Below are positions 24,561 to 39,394 of a stretch of 64,000 nt of DNA, in pieces. Below the pieces are notes generated by a model, which ran no database searches, had not been told where the DNA came from, and saw only the letters and a list, made by a program, of their open reading frames with translations. Each line of letters starts with the position of its first letter. Positions within the stretch are counted from its first letter, which is position 1. The translations under genes were made by a program, and so were the position numbers. This DNA comes from Petrolisthes cinctipes (taxonomy: Eukaryota; Arthropoda; Malacostraca; Decapoda; Porcellanidae), in NCBI GenBank assembly GCA_033782935.1, contig JAWQEG010000286.1, positions 3,113,501 through 3,177,500 of the forward strand, read 5' to 3'.

Positions 24561-27500
24561 GAAAATATTCTAGCACTGTGTAGGCATGTACAGATTGCTT
24601 CTGGGACCCCAAAATATTGAATTTTCGGGTGTTTTGAGCCTGAATTTGAGATATAAACGGATACAGAAGATACATGCACATATCGACTATGGGCATCTAA
24701 AATATCGATTTTTAGCATGTTTTGGGCCTGTATTTTGAAAATATTCTAACACTGAGTAGGCATGTACAGATTGCTTCTGGGACCCCAAAATATTGAATTT
24801 TCGGGTGTTTTGAGCCTGAATTTGAGATATAAACGGGTACTGAAGATGCATGCACATATCGACTTTTGTGCACCTAAAAGATCGATTTTCAGTATGTTTT
24901 GAGCATGTATTTTGAAAATACTCTAACACGGAGTAGGCATGTACAGATCGCTTCTGGGACCCTTAAATATCGAATTTTCGGGTGTTTTGAGACTGAATTT
25001 GAGATATCGACTTTTTGGCAACCAAAAGATCGATTTTTAGCATGTTTTTAGCCTATATTTTGAAAATATTCTAGCACTGTACAGATTGCTTCTGGGACCC
25101 CAAAATATTGAATTTTCGGGTGTTTTGAGCCTGAATTTGAGATATAAACGGGTACAGAAGATGCATGCACATATCGACTTTTGGGCACCTAAAAGATCGA
25201 TTTTCAGTATGTTTTTGGCCTGTATTTTGAAAATACTCTAACACGGAGTAGGCATGTACAGATACCTTCTGGGACCTCTAAATATCGAATTTTCGGGTGT
25301 TTTGGGACTGAATTTGAGATATCGATTTTTTGGCACCTAAAATGTCGATTTTTAGCATGTTTTTAGCCTATATTTTGAAAATATTCTAGCACTGTGTAGG
25401 CATGTACAGATTGCTTCTGGGATCCCAAAATATTGAATTTTCGGGTGTTTTGAGCCTGAATTTGAGATATAAACGGGTACAGAAGATACATGCACATATT
25501 GACTTTGGGCATCTAAAATATCGATTTTCAGCATGTTCTTGGCCTGTATTTTGAAAATACTCTAACACTGAGTAGGCATGTACAGATTGCTTCTGGGACC
25601 CCAAAATATTGAATTTTCGGGTGTTTTGAGCCTGAATTTGAGATATAAACGGGTACTGAAGATGCATGCACATATCGACTTTTGTGCACCTAAAAGATCG
25701 ATTTTCAGTATGTTTTGAGCATGTATTTTAAAAATACTCTAACACGGAGTAGGCATGTACAGATCGCTTCTGGGACCCCTAAATATCGAATTTTCGGGTG
25801 TTTTGAGCCTGAATTTGAGATATAAACGGGTACAGAAGATACATGCACATATTGACTTTGGGCACCAAAAATATCGATTTTCAGCATGTTTTGGGCCTGA
25901 ATTTTGAAAATACTTTAACACGGAGTAGGCATGTACAGATCGCTTCTGGAACCCCAAAATATCGAATTTTCGGGTGTTTAGGGCCAGAATTTGAGATATA
26001 AACGGGTACAAAAGATGCATGCACATATCGACTTTTGGGCACCTAAAAGATCGATTTTCAGAATGTTTTTGGCCTGTATTTTGAAAATACTCTAACATGG
26101 AGTAAGCATGTACAGATACCTTCTGGGACCTCTAAATATAGAATTTTCGGGTGTTTTGGGACTGAATTTGAGATATCGATTTTTTGGCACCTAAAATGTC
26201 GATTTTTAGCATGTTTTTAGCCTATATTTTGAAAATATTCTAGCACTGTGTAGGCATGTACAGATTGCTTCTGGGACCCCAAAATATTGAATTTTCGGGT
26301 GTTTTGAGCATGAATTTAAAATATAAACGGGTACTGAAGATGCATGCACATATCGACTTTTGTGCACCTAAAAGATCGATTTTTAGTATGTTTTGAGCAT
26401 GTATTTTGAAAATACTCTAACACGGAGTAGGCATGTACAGATCGCTTCTGGGACCCCTAAATATCGAATTTTCGGGTGTTTTGAGACTGAATTTGAGATA
26501 TCGACTTTTTGGCACCCAAAAGATCGATTTTTAGCATGTTTTTAGCCTATATTTTGAAAATATTCTAGCACTGTACAGATTGCTTCTGGGACCCCAAAAT
26601 ATTGAATTTTCGGGTGTTTTGAGCCTGAATTTGAGATATAAACGGGTACAGAAGATACATGCACATATTGACTTTGGGCATCTAAAATATCGATTTTCAG
26701 CATGTTTTGGGCCTGTATTTTGAAAATACTCTAACACTGAGTAGGCATGTACAGATTGCTTCTGGGACCCCAAAATATTGAATTTTCGGGTGTTTTGAGC
26801 CTGAATTTGAGATATAAACTGGTACTGAAGATGCATGCACATATCGACTTTTGTGCACCTAAAAGATCGATTTTCAGTATGTTTTGAGCATGTATTTTGA
26901 AAATACTCTAACACGGAGTAGGCATGTACAGATCGCTTCTGGGACCCCTAAATATCGAATTTTCGGGTGTTTTGAGACTGAATTTGAGATATCGACTTTT
27001 TGGCACCCAAAAGATCGATTTTTAGCATGTTTTTAGCCTATATTTTGAAAATATTCTAGCACTGTACAGATTGCTTCTGGGACCCCAAAATATTGAATTT
27101 TCGGGTGTTTTGAGCCTGAATTTGAGATATAAACGGGTACAGAAGATACATGCACATATTGACTTTGGGCATCTAAAATATCGATTTTCAGCATGTTTTG
27201 GGCCTGTATTTTGAAAATACTCTAACACTGAGTAGGCATGTACAGATTGCTTCTGGGACCCCAAAATATTGAATTTTCGGGTGTTTTGAGCCTGAATTTG
27301 AGATATAAACTGGTACTGAAGATGCATGCACATATCGACTTTTGTGCACCTAAAAGATCAATTTTCAGTATGTTTTGAGCATGTATTTTGAAAATACTCT
27401 AACACGGAGTAGGCATGTACAGATCGCTTCTGGGACCCCTAAATATCGAATTTTCGGGTGTTTTGGGACTGAATTTGAGATATCGACTTTTTGGCACCTA

Positions 27501-30500
27501 AAAGATCGATTTTTAGCATGTTTTTAGCCTATATTTTGAAAATATTCTAGCACTGTACAGATTGCTTCTGGGACCCCAAAATATTGAATTTTCGGGTGTT
27601 TTGAGCCTGAATTTGAGATATAAACGGGTACAGAAGATACATGCACATATTGACTTTGGGCACCAAAAATATCGATTTTCAGCATGTTTTGGGCCTGAAT
27701 TTTGAAAATACTCTAACACGGAGTAGGCATGTACAGATCGCTTCTGGAACCCCAAAATATCGAATTTTCGGGTGTTTAGGGCCAGAATTTGAGATATAAA
27801 CGGGTACAAAAGATGCATGCACATATCGACTTTTGGGCACCTAAAAGATCGATTTTCAGAATGTTTTTGGCCTGTATTTTGAAAATACTCTAACATGGAG
27901 TAAGCATGTACAGATACCTTCTGGGACCTCTAAATATCGAATTTTCGGGTGTTTTGGGATTGAATTTGAGATATCGATTTTTTGGCACCTAAATTGTCGA
28001 TTTTTAGCATGTTTTTAGCCTATATTTTGAAAATATTCTAGCACTGTGTAGGCATGTACAGATTGCTTCTGGGACCCCAAAATATTGAATTTTCGGGTGT
28101 TTTGAGCCTGAATTTGAGATATAAACGGGTACTGAAGATGCATTCACATATCGACTTTTGTGCACCTAAAATATCGATTTTCAGTATGTTTTGAGCATGT
28201 ATTTTGAAAATACTCTAACACGGAGTAGGCATGTACAGATCGCTTCTGGGACCCCTAAATATCGAATTTTCGGGTGTTTTGGGACTGAATTTGAGATATC
28301 GACTTTTTGGCACCTAAAAGATCGATTTTTAGCATGTTTTTAGCCTATATTTTGAAAATATTCTAGCACTGAGTAGGCATGTACAGATTGCTTCTGGGAC
28401 CCCAAAATATTGAATTTTCGGGTGTTTTGAGCCTGAATTTGAGATATAAACGGGTACAGAAGATACATGCACATATTGACTTTGGGCACCAATAATATCG
28501 ATTTTCAGCATGTTTTGGGCCTGAATTTTGAAAATACTCTAACACGGAGTAGGCATGTACAGATCGCTTCTGGGACCCCAAAATATCGAATTTTCGGGTG
28601 TTTAGGGCCAGAATTTGAGATATAAACGGGTACAGAAGATGCATGCACATATCGACTTTTGGGCACCTAAAAGATCGATTTTCAGTATGTTTTTGGCCTG
28701 TATTTTGAAAATACTCTAACATGGAGTAAGCATGTACAGATACCTTTTGGGACCTCTAAATATAGAATTTTCGGGTGTTTTGGGACTGAATTTGAGATAT
28801 CGATTTTCTGGCACCTAAAATGTCGATTTTTAGCATGTTTTTAGCCTATATTTTGAAAATATTCTAGCACTGTGTAGGCATGTACAGATTGCTTCTGGGA
28901 CCCCAAAATATTGAATTTTCGGGTGTTTTGAGCCTGAATTTGAGATATAAACGGGTACTGAAGATGCATGCACATATCGACTTTTGTGCACCTAAAAGAT
29001 CGATTTTCAGTATGTTTTGAGCATGTATTTTGAAAATACTCTAACACGGAGTAGGCATGTACAGATCGCTTCTGGGACCCCTAAATATCGAATTTTCGGG
29101 TGTTTTGAGACTGAATTTGAGATATCGACTTTTTGGCACCCAAAGATCGATTTTTAGCATGTTTTTAGCCTATATTTTGAAAATATTCTAGCACTGTACA
29201 GATTGCTTCTGGGACCCCAAAATATTGAATTTTCGGGTGTTTTGAGCCTGAATTTGAGATATAAACGGGTACAGAAGATACATGCATATATTGACTTTGG
29301 GCATCTAAAATATCGATTTTCAGCATGTTTTGGGCCTGAATTTTGAAAATACTCTAACACGGAGTAGGCCTGTACAGATCGCTTCTGGGACCCCAAAATA
29401 TCGAATTTTCGGGTGTTTAGGGCCAGAATTTGAGATATAAACGGGTACAGAAGATGCATGCACATATCGACTTTTGGGCACCTAAAAGATCGATTTTCAG
29501 TATGTTTTTGGCCTGTATTTTGAAAATACTCTAACACGGAGTAGGCATGTACAGATACCTTCTGGGACCTCTAAATATCGAATTTTCGGGTGTTTTGGGA
29601 CTGAATTTGAGATATCGATTTTTTGGCACCTAAAATGTCGATTTTTAGCATGTTTTTAGCCTATATTTTGAAAATATTCTAGCACTGTGTAGGCATGTAC
29701 AGATTGCTTCTGGGACCCCAAAATATTGAATTTTCGGGTGTTTTGAGCCTGAATTTGAGATATAAACGGGTACAGAAGATACATGCACATATTGACTTTG
29801 GGCATCTAAAATATCGATTTTCAGCATGTTTTGGGCCTGTATTTTGAAAATACTCTAACACTGAGTAGGCATGTACAGATTGCTTCTGGGACCCCAAAAT
29901 ATTGAATTTTCGGGTGTTTTGAGCCTGAATTTGAGATATAAACGGGTACTGAAGATGCATGCACATATCGACTTTTGGGCACCTAAAAGATCGATTTTCA
30001 GTATGTTTTGAGCATGTATTTTGAAAATACTCTAACACGGAGTAGGCATGTACAGATCGCTTCTGGGACCCCTAAATATAGAATTTTCGGGTGTTTTGGG
30101 ACTGAATTTGAGATATCGATTTTTTGGCACCTAAAATGTCGATTTTTAGCATGTTTTTAGCCTATATTTTGAAAATATTCTAGCACTGTGTAGGCATGTA
30201 CAGATTGCTTCTGGGACCCCAAAATATTGAATTTTCGGGTGTTTTGAGCCTGAATTTGAGATATAAACGGGTACAGAAGATACATGCACATATTGACTTT
30301 GGGCATCTAAAATATCGATTTTCAGCATGTTTTTGGACTGTATTTTAAAAATACTCTAACACTGAGTAGGCATGTACGGATTGCTTCTGGGACCCCAAAA
30401 TATTGAATTTTCGGGTGTTTTGAGCCTGAATTTGAGATATAAACGGGTACTGAAGATGCATGCACATATCGACTTTTGTGCACCTAAAAGATCGATTTTC

Positions 30501-33500
30501 AGTATGTTTTGAGCATGTATTTTGAAAATACTCTAACACGGAGTAGGCATGTACAGATCGCTTCTGGGACCCCTAAATATCGAATTTTCGGGTGTTTTGG
30601 GACTGAATTTGAGATATCGACTTTTTGGCACCTAAAAGATCGGTTTTTAGCATGTTTTTAGCCTATATTTTAAAAATATTCTAGCACTGTACAGATTGCT
30701 TCTGGGACCCCAAAATATTGAATTTTCGGGTGTTTTGAGCCTGAATTTGAGATATAAACGGGTACAGAAGATACATGCACATATTAACTTTGGGCACCAA
30801 AAATATCGATTTTCAGCATGTTTTGGGCCTGAATTTTGAAAATACTCTACCACGGAGTATGCATGTACAGATCGCTTCTAGGACCCCAAAATATCGAATT
30901 TTCGGGTGTTTTGAGCCTGAATTTGAGATATATACGGGTACTGAAGATGCATGCACATATCGACTTTTGTGCACCTAAAAGATCGATTTTCAGTATGTTT
31001 TGAGCATGTATTTTGAAAATACTCTAACACGGAGTAGGCATGTACAGATCGCTTCTGGGACCCCTAAATATCGAATTTTCGGGTGTTTTGGGACTGAATT
31101 TGAGATATCGACTTTTTGGCACCTAAAAGATCGATTTTTAGCATGTTTTTAGCCTATATTTTGAAAATATTCTAGCACTGAGTAGGCATGTACAGATTGC
31201 TTCTGGGACCCCAAAATATTGAATTTTCGGGTGTTGTGAGCCTGAATTTGAGATATAAACGGGTACAGAAGATACATGCACATATTGACTTTGGGCACCA
31301 AATATATCGATTTTCAGCATGTTTTGGGCCTGAATTTTGAAAATACTCTAACACGGAGTAGGCATGTACAGATCGCTTCTGGGACCCTAAAATATCGAAT
31401 TTTCGGGTGTTTAGGGCCAGAATTTGAGATATAAACGGGTACTGAAGATGCATGCACATATCGACTTTTGTGCACCAAAAAGATCGATTTTCAGTATGTT
31501 TTGAGCATGTATTTTGAAAATACTCTAACACGGAGTAGGCATGTACAGATCGCTTCTGGGACCCCTAAATATCGAATTTTCGGGTGTTTTGGGACTGAAT
31601 TTGAGATATCGACTTTTTGGCACCTAAAAGATCGATTTTTAGCATGTTTTTAGCCTATATTTTGAAAATATTCTAGCACTGTACAGATTGCTTCTGGGAC
31701 CCCAAAATATTGAATTTTCGGGTGTTATGAGCCTGAATTTGAGATATAAACGGGTACAGAAGATACATGCACATATTGACTTTGGGCACCAAAAATATCG
31801 ATTTTCAGCATGTTTTGGGCCTGAATTTTGAAAATACTCTAACACGGAGTAGGCATGTACAGATACCTTCTGGGACCTCTAAATATCGAATTTTCGGGTG
31901 TTTTGGGACTGAATTTGATATATCGATTTTTTGGCACCTAAAATGTCGATTTTTAGCATGTTTTTAGCCTATATTTGAAAATATTCTAGCACTGTGTAGG
32001 CATGTACAGATCGCTTCTGGGACCCCAAAATATTGAATTTTCGGGTGTTTTGAGCCTGAATTTGAGATATAAACGGGTACAGAAGATACATGCACATATT
32101 GACTTTGGGCATCTAAAATATCGATTTTCAGCATGTTTTGGGCCTGTATTTTGAAAATACTCTAACACTGAGTAGGCATGTACAGATTGCTTCTGGGACC
32201 CCAAAATATTGAATTTTCGGGTGTTTTGAGCCTGAATTTGAGATATAAACGGGTACTGAAAATGCATGCACATATCGACTTTTGTGCACCTAAAAGATCG
32301 ATTTTCAGTATGTTTTGAGCATGTATTTTGAAAATACTCTAACACGGAGTAGGCATGTACAGATCGCTTCTGGAACCCCTAAATATCGAATTTTTGGGTG
32401 TTTTGGGACTGAATTTGAGATATCGACTTTTTGGCACCTAAAAGATCGATTTTTAGCATGTTTTTAGCCTATATTTTGAAAATATTCTAGCACTGAGTAG
32501 GCATGTACAGATTGCTTCTGGGACCCCAAAATATTGAATTTTCGGGTGTTGTGAGCCTGAATTTGAGATATAAACGGGTACAGAAGATACATGCACATAT
32601 TGACTTTGGGCACCAAAAATATCGATTTTCAGCATGTTTTGGGCCTGAATTTTGAAAATACTCTAACACGGAGTAGGCATGTACAGATCGCTTCTGGGAC
32701 CCCAAAATATCGAATTTTAGGGTGTTTAGGGCCAGAATTTGAGATATAAACGGGTACTGAAGATGCATGCACATATCGACTTTTGTGCACCTAAAAGATC
32801 GATTTTCAGTATGTTTTGAGCATGTATTTTGAAAATACTATAACACGGAGTAGGCATGTACAGATCGCTTCTGGGACCCCTAAATATCGAATTTTCGGGT
32901 GTTTTGGGACTGAATTTGAGATATCGACTTTTTGGCACCTAAAAGATCGATTTTTAGCATGTTTTTAGCCTATATTTTGAAAATATTCTAGCACTGTACA
33001 GATTGCTTCTGGGACCCCAAAATATTGAATTTTCGGGTGTTTTGAGCCTGAATTTGAGATATAAACGGGTACAGAAGATACATGCACATATTGACTTTGG
33101 GCACCAAAAATATCGATTTTCAGTATGTTTTGGGCCTGAATTTTGAAAATACTCTAACACGGAGTAGGCATGTACAGATCGCTTCTGGGACCCCAAAATA
33201 TCGAATTTTCGGGTGTTTAGGGCCAGAATTTGAGATATAAACGGGTACAGAAGATGCATGCACATATCGACTTTTGGGCACCTAAAAGATCGATTTTCAG
33301 TATGTTTTTGGCCTGTATTTTGAAAATACTCTAACACGGAGTAGGCATGTACAGATACCATCTGGGACCTCTAAATATCGAATTTTCGGGTGTTTTGGGA
33401 CTGAATTTGAGATATCGATTTTTTGGCACCTAAAATGTCGATTTTTAGCATGTTTTTAGCCTATATTTTGAAAATATTCTAGCACTGTGTAGGCATGTAC

Positions 33501-34285
33501 AGATTGCTTCTGGGACCCCAAAATATTGAATTTTCGGGTGTTTTGAGCCTGAATTTGAGATATAAACGGGTACTGAAGATGCATGCACACATCGACTTTT
33601 GTGCACCTAAAAGATCGATTTTCATTATATTTTGAGCATGTATTTTGAAAATACTCTAACACGGAGTAGGCATGTACAGATCGCTTCTGGGACCCCTAAA
33701 TATCGAATTTTCGGGTGTTTTGGGACTGAATTTGAGATATCGACTTTTTGGCACCTAAAAGATCGATTTTTAGCATGTTTTTAGCCTATATTTTGAAAAT
33801 ATTCCAGCACTGTACAGATTGCTTCTGGGACCCCAAAATATTGAATTTTCGGGTGTTTTGAGCCTGAATTTGAGATATAAACGGGTACAGAAGATACATG
33901 CACATATTGACTTTGGGCACCAAAAATATCGATTTTCAGCATGTTTTGGGCCTGAATTTTGAAAATACTCTAACACGGAGTAGGCATGTACAGATCGCTT
34001 CTGGGACCCCAAAATATCGAATTTTCGGGTGTTTAGGGTCAGAATTTGAGATATAAACGGGTACAGAAGATGCATGTACATATCGACTTTTGGGCACCTA
34101 AAAGATCGATTTTCAGTATGTTTTTGGCCTGTATTTTGAAAATACTCTAACACGGAGTAGGCATGTACAGATACCTTCTGGGACCTCTAAATATCGAATT
34201 TTCGGGTGTTTTGGGACTGAATTTGAGATATCGATTTTTTGGCACCTAAAATGTCGATTTTTAGCATGTTTTTAGCCTATATTTT
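24561..34285. repeat. 9,725-bp tandem duplication, first copy
   Basis: Unit ends are 25037, 25352, 26206, 26531, 27022, 27513, 28004, 28329, 28830, 29154, 29645, 30146, 30647, 31138, 31639, 31953, 32453, 32954, 33445, 33770 and 34261. From the start up to 29154 every end recurs exactly 9,725 bp later. From 29645 on they recur 11,041 bp later because copy two gained 1,316 bp. Rare shared marks include aaacggatacag, cgactatgggc, aaactggtactg, caataatatcg, a 1-bp loss giving cacccaaagatcg, gttgtgagcc, gttatgagcc and tatatttgaaaat. Sequence before 24.5 kb does not match 33.8-34.2 kb as closely, so the edge is near 24.5 kb. Confidence 0.92.
25377..26230. repeat. 854-bp five-monomer unit with a C/A chimeric monomer
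   Basis: Between C ends at 25352 and 26206 there are five monomers: A (25377-25552), B' (25553-25729), a C/A chimera (25730-25905), B (25906-26082) and C (26083-26230). The chimera starts as C, with gggacccctaaatatcg, and then switches to A, with gttttgagcctgaattt and gggtacagaagatac. It therefore keeps the 29 bases a C monomer would lack. The unit looks like a fusion of two trimers. An exact counterpart ends at 35931 in the second 9.7-kb copy. Confidence 0.88.
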
Positions 34286-37200
34286 GAAAATATTCTAGCA
34301 CTGTGTAGGCATGTACAGATTGCTTCTGGGACCCCAAAATATTGAATTTTCGGGTGTTTTGAGCCTGAATTTGAGATATAAACGGATACAGAAGATACAT
34401 GCACATATCGACTATGGGCATCTAAAATATCGATTTTTAGCATGTTTTGGGCCTGTATTTTGAAAATATTCTAACACTGAGTAGGCATGTACAGATTGCT
34501 TCTGGGACCCCAAAATATTGAATTTTCGGGTGTTTTGAGCCTGAATTTGAGATATAAACGGGTACTGAAGATGCATGCACATATCGACTTTTGTGCACCT
34601 AAAAGATCGATTTTCAGTATGTTTTGAGCATGTATTTTGAAAATACTCTAACACGGAGTAGGCATGTACAGATCGCTTCTGGGACCCTTAAATATCGAAT
34701 TTTCGGGTGTTTTGAGACTGAATTTGAGATATCGACTTTTTGGCAACCAAAAGATCGATTTTTAGCATGTTTTTAGCCTATATTTTGAAAATATTCTAGC
34801 ACTGTACAGATTGCTTCTGGGACCCCAAAATATTGAATTTTCGGGTGTTTTGAGCCTGAATTTGAGATATAAACGGGTACAGAAGATGCATGCACATATC
34901 GACTTTTGGGCACCTAAAAGATCGATTTTCAGTATGTTTTTGGCCTGTATTTTGAAAATACTCTAACACGGAGTAGGCATGTACAGATACCTTCTGGGAC
35001 CTCTAAATATCGAATTTTCGGGTGTTTTGGGACTGAATTTGAGATATCGATTTTTTGGCACCTAAAATGTCGATTTTTAGCATGTTTTTAGCCTATATTT
35101 TGAAAATATTCTAGCACTGTGTAGGCATGTACAGATTGCTTCTGGGATCCCAAAATATTGAATTTTCGGGTGTTTTGAGCCTGAATTTGAGATATAAACG
35201 GGTACAGAAGATACATGCACATATTGACTTTGGGCATCTAAAATATCGATTTTCAGCATGTTCTTGGCCTGTATTTTGAAAATACTCTAACACTGAGTAG
35301 GCATGTACAGATTGCTTCTGGGACCCCAAAATATTGAATTTTCGGGTGTTTTGAGCCTGAATTTGAGATATAAACGGGTACTGAAGATGCATGCACATAT
35401 CGACTTTTGTGCACCTAAAAGATCGATTTTCAGTATGTTTTGAGCATGTATTTTAAAAATACTCTAACACGGAGTAGGCATGTACAGATCGCTTCTGGGA
35501 CCCCTAAATATCGAATTTTCGGGTGTTTTGAGCCTGAATTTGAGATATAAACGGGTACAGAAGATACATGCACATATTGACTTTGGGCACCAAAAATATC
35601 GATTTTCAGCATGTTTTGGGCCTGAATTTTGAAAATACTTTAACACGGAGTAGGCATGTACAGATCGCTTCTGGAACCCCAAAATATCGAATTTTCGGGT
35701 GTTTAGGGCCAGAATTTGAGATATAAACGGGTACAAAAGATGCATGCACATATCGACTTTTGGGCACCTAAAAGATCGATTTTCAGAATGTTTTTGGCCT
35801 GTATTTTGAAAATACTCTAACATGGAGTAAGCATGTACAGATACCTTCTGGGACCTCTAAATATCGAATTTTCGGGTGTTTTGGGACTGAATTTGAGATA
35901 TCGATTTTTTGGCACCTAAAATGTCGATTTTTAGCATGTTTTTAGCCTATATTTTGAAAATATTCTAGCACTGTGTAGGCATGTACAGATTGCTTCTGGG
36001 ACCCCAAAATATTGAATTTTCGGGTGTTTTGAGCATGAATTTAAAATATAAACAGGTACTGAAGATGCATGCACATATCGACTTTTGTGCACCTAAAAGA
36101 TCGATTTTTAGTATGTTTTGAGCATGTATTTTGAAAATACTCTAACACGGAGTAGGCATGTACAGATCGCTTCTGGGACCTCTAAATATCGAATTTTCGG
36201 GTGTTTTGAGACTGAATTTGAGATATCGACTTTTTGGCACCCAAAAGATCGATTTTTAGCATGTTTTTAGCCTATATTTTGAAAATATTCTAGCACTGTA
36301 CAGATTGCTTCTGGGACCCCAAAATATTGAATTTTCGGGTGTTTTGAGCCTGAATTTGAGATATAAACGGGTACAGAAGATACATGCACATATTGACTTT
36401 GGGCATCTAAAATATCGATTTTCAGCATGTTTTGGGCCTGTATTTTGAAAATACTCTAACACTGAGTAGGCATGTACAGATTGCTTCTGGGACCCCAAAA
36501 TATTGAATTTTCGGGTGTTTTGAGCCTGAATTTGAGATATAAACTGGTACTGAAGATGCATGCACATATCGACTTTTGTGCACCTAAAAGATCGATTTTC
36601 AGTATGTTTTGAGCATGTATTTTGAAAATACTCTAACACGGAGTAGGCATGTACAGATCGCTTCTGGGACCCCTAAATATCGAATTTTCGGGTGTTTTGA
36701 GACTGAATTTGAGATATCGACTTTTTGGCACCCAAAAGATCGATTTTTAGCATGTTTTTAGCCTATATTTTGAAAATATTCTAGCACTGTACAGATTGCT
36801 TCTGGGACCCCAAAATATTGAATTTTCGGGTGTTTTGAGCCTGAATTTGAGATATAAACGGGTACAGAAGATACATGCACATATTGACTTTGGGCATCTA
36901 AAATATCGATTTTCAGCATGTTTTGGGCCTGTATTTTGAAAATACTCTAACACTGAGTAGGCATGTACAGATTGCTTCTGGGACCCCAAAATATTGAATT
37001 TTCGGGTGTTTTGAGCCTGAATTTGAGATATAAACTGGTACTGAAGATGCATGCACATATCGACTTTTGTGCACCTAAAAGATCAATTTTCAGTATGTTT
37101 TGAGCATGTATTTTGAAAATACTCTAACACGGAGTAGGCATGTACAGATCGCTTCTGGGACCCCTAAATATCGAATTTTCGGGTGTTTTGGGACTGAATT

Positions 37201-38078
37201 TGAGATATCGACTTTTTGGCACCTAAAAGATCGATTTTTAGCATGTTTTTAGCCTATATTTTGAAAATATTCTAGCACTGTACAGATTGCTTCTGGGACC
37301 CCAAAATATTGAATTTTCGGGTGTTTTGAGCCTGAATTTGAGATATAAACGGGTACAGAAGATACATGCACATATTGACTTTGGGCACCAAAAATATCGA
37401 TTTTCAGCATGTTTTGGGCCTGAATTTTGAAAATACTCTAACACGGAGTAGGCATGTACCGATCGCTTCTGGAACCCCAAAATATCGAATTTTCGGGTGT
37501 TTAGGGCCAGAATTTGAGATATAAACGGGTACAAAAGATGCATGCACATATCGACTTTTGGGCACCTAAAAGATCGATTTTCAGAATGTTTTTGGCCTGT
37601 ATTTTGAAAATACTCTAACATGGAGTAAGCATGTACAGATACCTTCTGGGACCTCTAAATATTGAATTTTCGGGTGTTTTGGGATTGAATTTGAGATATC
37701 GATTTTTTGGCACCTAAATTGTCGATTTTTAGCATGTTTTTAGCCTATATTTTGAAAATATTCTAGCACTGTGTAGGCATGTACAGATTGCTTCTGGGAC
37801 CCCAAAATATTGAATTTTCGGGTGTTTTGAGCCTGAATTTGAGATATAAACGGGTACTGAAGATGCATTCACATATCGACTTTTGTGCACCTAAAAGATC
37901 GATTTTCAGTATGTTTTGAGCATGTATTTTGAAAATACTCTAACACGGAGTAGGCATGTACAGATCGCTTCTGGGACCCCTAAATATCGAATTTTCGGGT
38001 GTTTTGGGACTGAATTTGAGATATCGACTTTTTGGCACCTAAAAGATCGATTTTTAGCATGTTTTTAGCCTATATTTT

Positions 38079-39394
38079 GAAAATATTCTAGCACTGAGTA
38101 GGCATGTACAGATTGCTTCTGGTACCCCAAAATATTGAATTTTCGGGTGTTTTGAGCCTGAATTTGAGATATAAACGGGTACAGAAGATACATGCACATA
38201 TTGACTTTGGGCTCCAATAATATCGATTTTCAGCATGTTTTGGGCCTGAATTTTGAAAATACTCTAACACGGAGTAGGCATGTACAGATCGCTTCTGGGA
38301 CCCCAAAATATCGAATTTTCGGGTGTTTAGGGCCAGAATTTGAGATATAAACGGGTACAGAAGATGCATGCACATATCGACTTTTGGGCACCTAAAAGAT
38401 CGATTTTCAGTATGTTTTTGGCCTGTATTTTGAAAATACTCTAACATGGAGTAAGCATGTACAGATACCTTTTGGGACCTCTAAATATAGAATTTTCGGG
38501 TGTTTTGGGACTGAATTTGAGATATCGATTTTCTGGCACCTAAAATGTCGATTTTTAGCATGTTTTTAGCCTATATTTTGAAAATATTCTAGCACTGTGT
38601 AGGCATGTACAGATTGCTTCTGGGACCCCAAAATATTGAATTTTCGGGTGTTTTGAGCCTGAATTTGAGATATAAACGGGTACTGAAGATGCATGCACAT
38701 ATCGACTTTTGTGCACCTAAAAGATCGATTTTCAGTATGTTTTGAGCATGTATTTTGAAAATACTCTAACACGGAGTAGGCATGTACAGATCGCTTCTGG
38801 GACCCCTAAATATCGAATTTTCGGGTGTTTTGAGACTGAATTTGAGATATCGACTTTTTGGCACCCAAAGATCGATTTTTAGCATGTTTTTAGCCTATAT
38901 TTTGAAAATATTCTAGCACTGTACAGATTGCTTCTGGGACCCCAAAATATTGAATTTTCGGGTGTTTTGAGCCTGAATTTGAGATATAAACGGGTACAGA
39001 AGATACATGCATATATTGACTTTGGGCATCTAAAATATCGATTTTCAGCATGTTTTGGGCCTGAATTTTGAAAATACTCTAACACGGAGTAGGCCTGTAC
39101 AGATCGCTTCTGGGACCCCAAAATATCGAATTTTCGGGTGTTTAGGGCCAGAATTTGAGATATAAACGGGTACAGAAGATGCATGCACATATCGACTTTT
39201 GGGCACCTAAAAGATCGATTTTCAGTATGTTTTTGGCCTGTATTTTGAAAATACTCTAACACGGAGTAGGCATGTACAGATACCTTCTGGGACCTCTAAA
39301 TATCGAATTTTCGGGTGTTTTGGGACTGAATTTGAGATATCGATTTTTTGGCACCTAAAATGTCGATTTTTAGCATGTTTTTAGCCTATATTTT
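38079..39394. repeat. Nested 1,316-bp tandem duplication, first unit
   Basis: This block of 501+324+491 bp is followed by a copy of itself with a 1,316-bp displacement (ends 38054, 38555, 38879 and 39370 against 39370, 39871, 40195 and 40686). It lies only in the second 9.7-kb copy. The first copy has a single version at 28354-29669. Confidence 0.92.
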
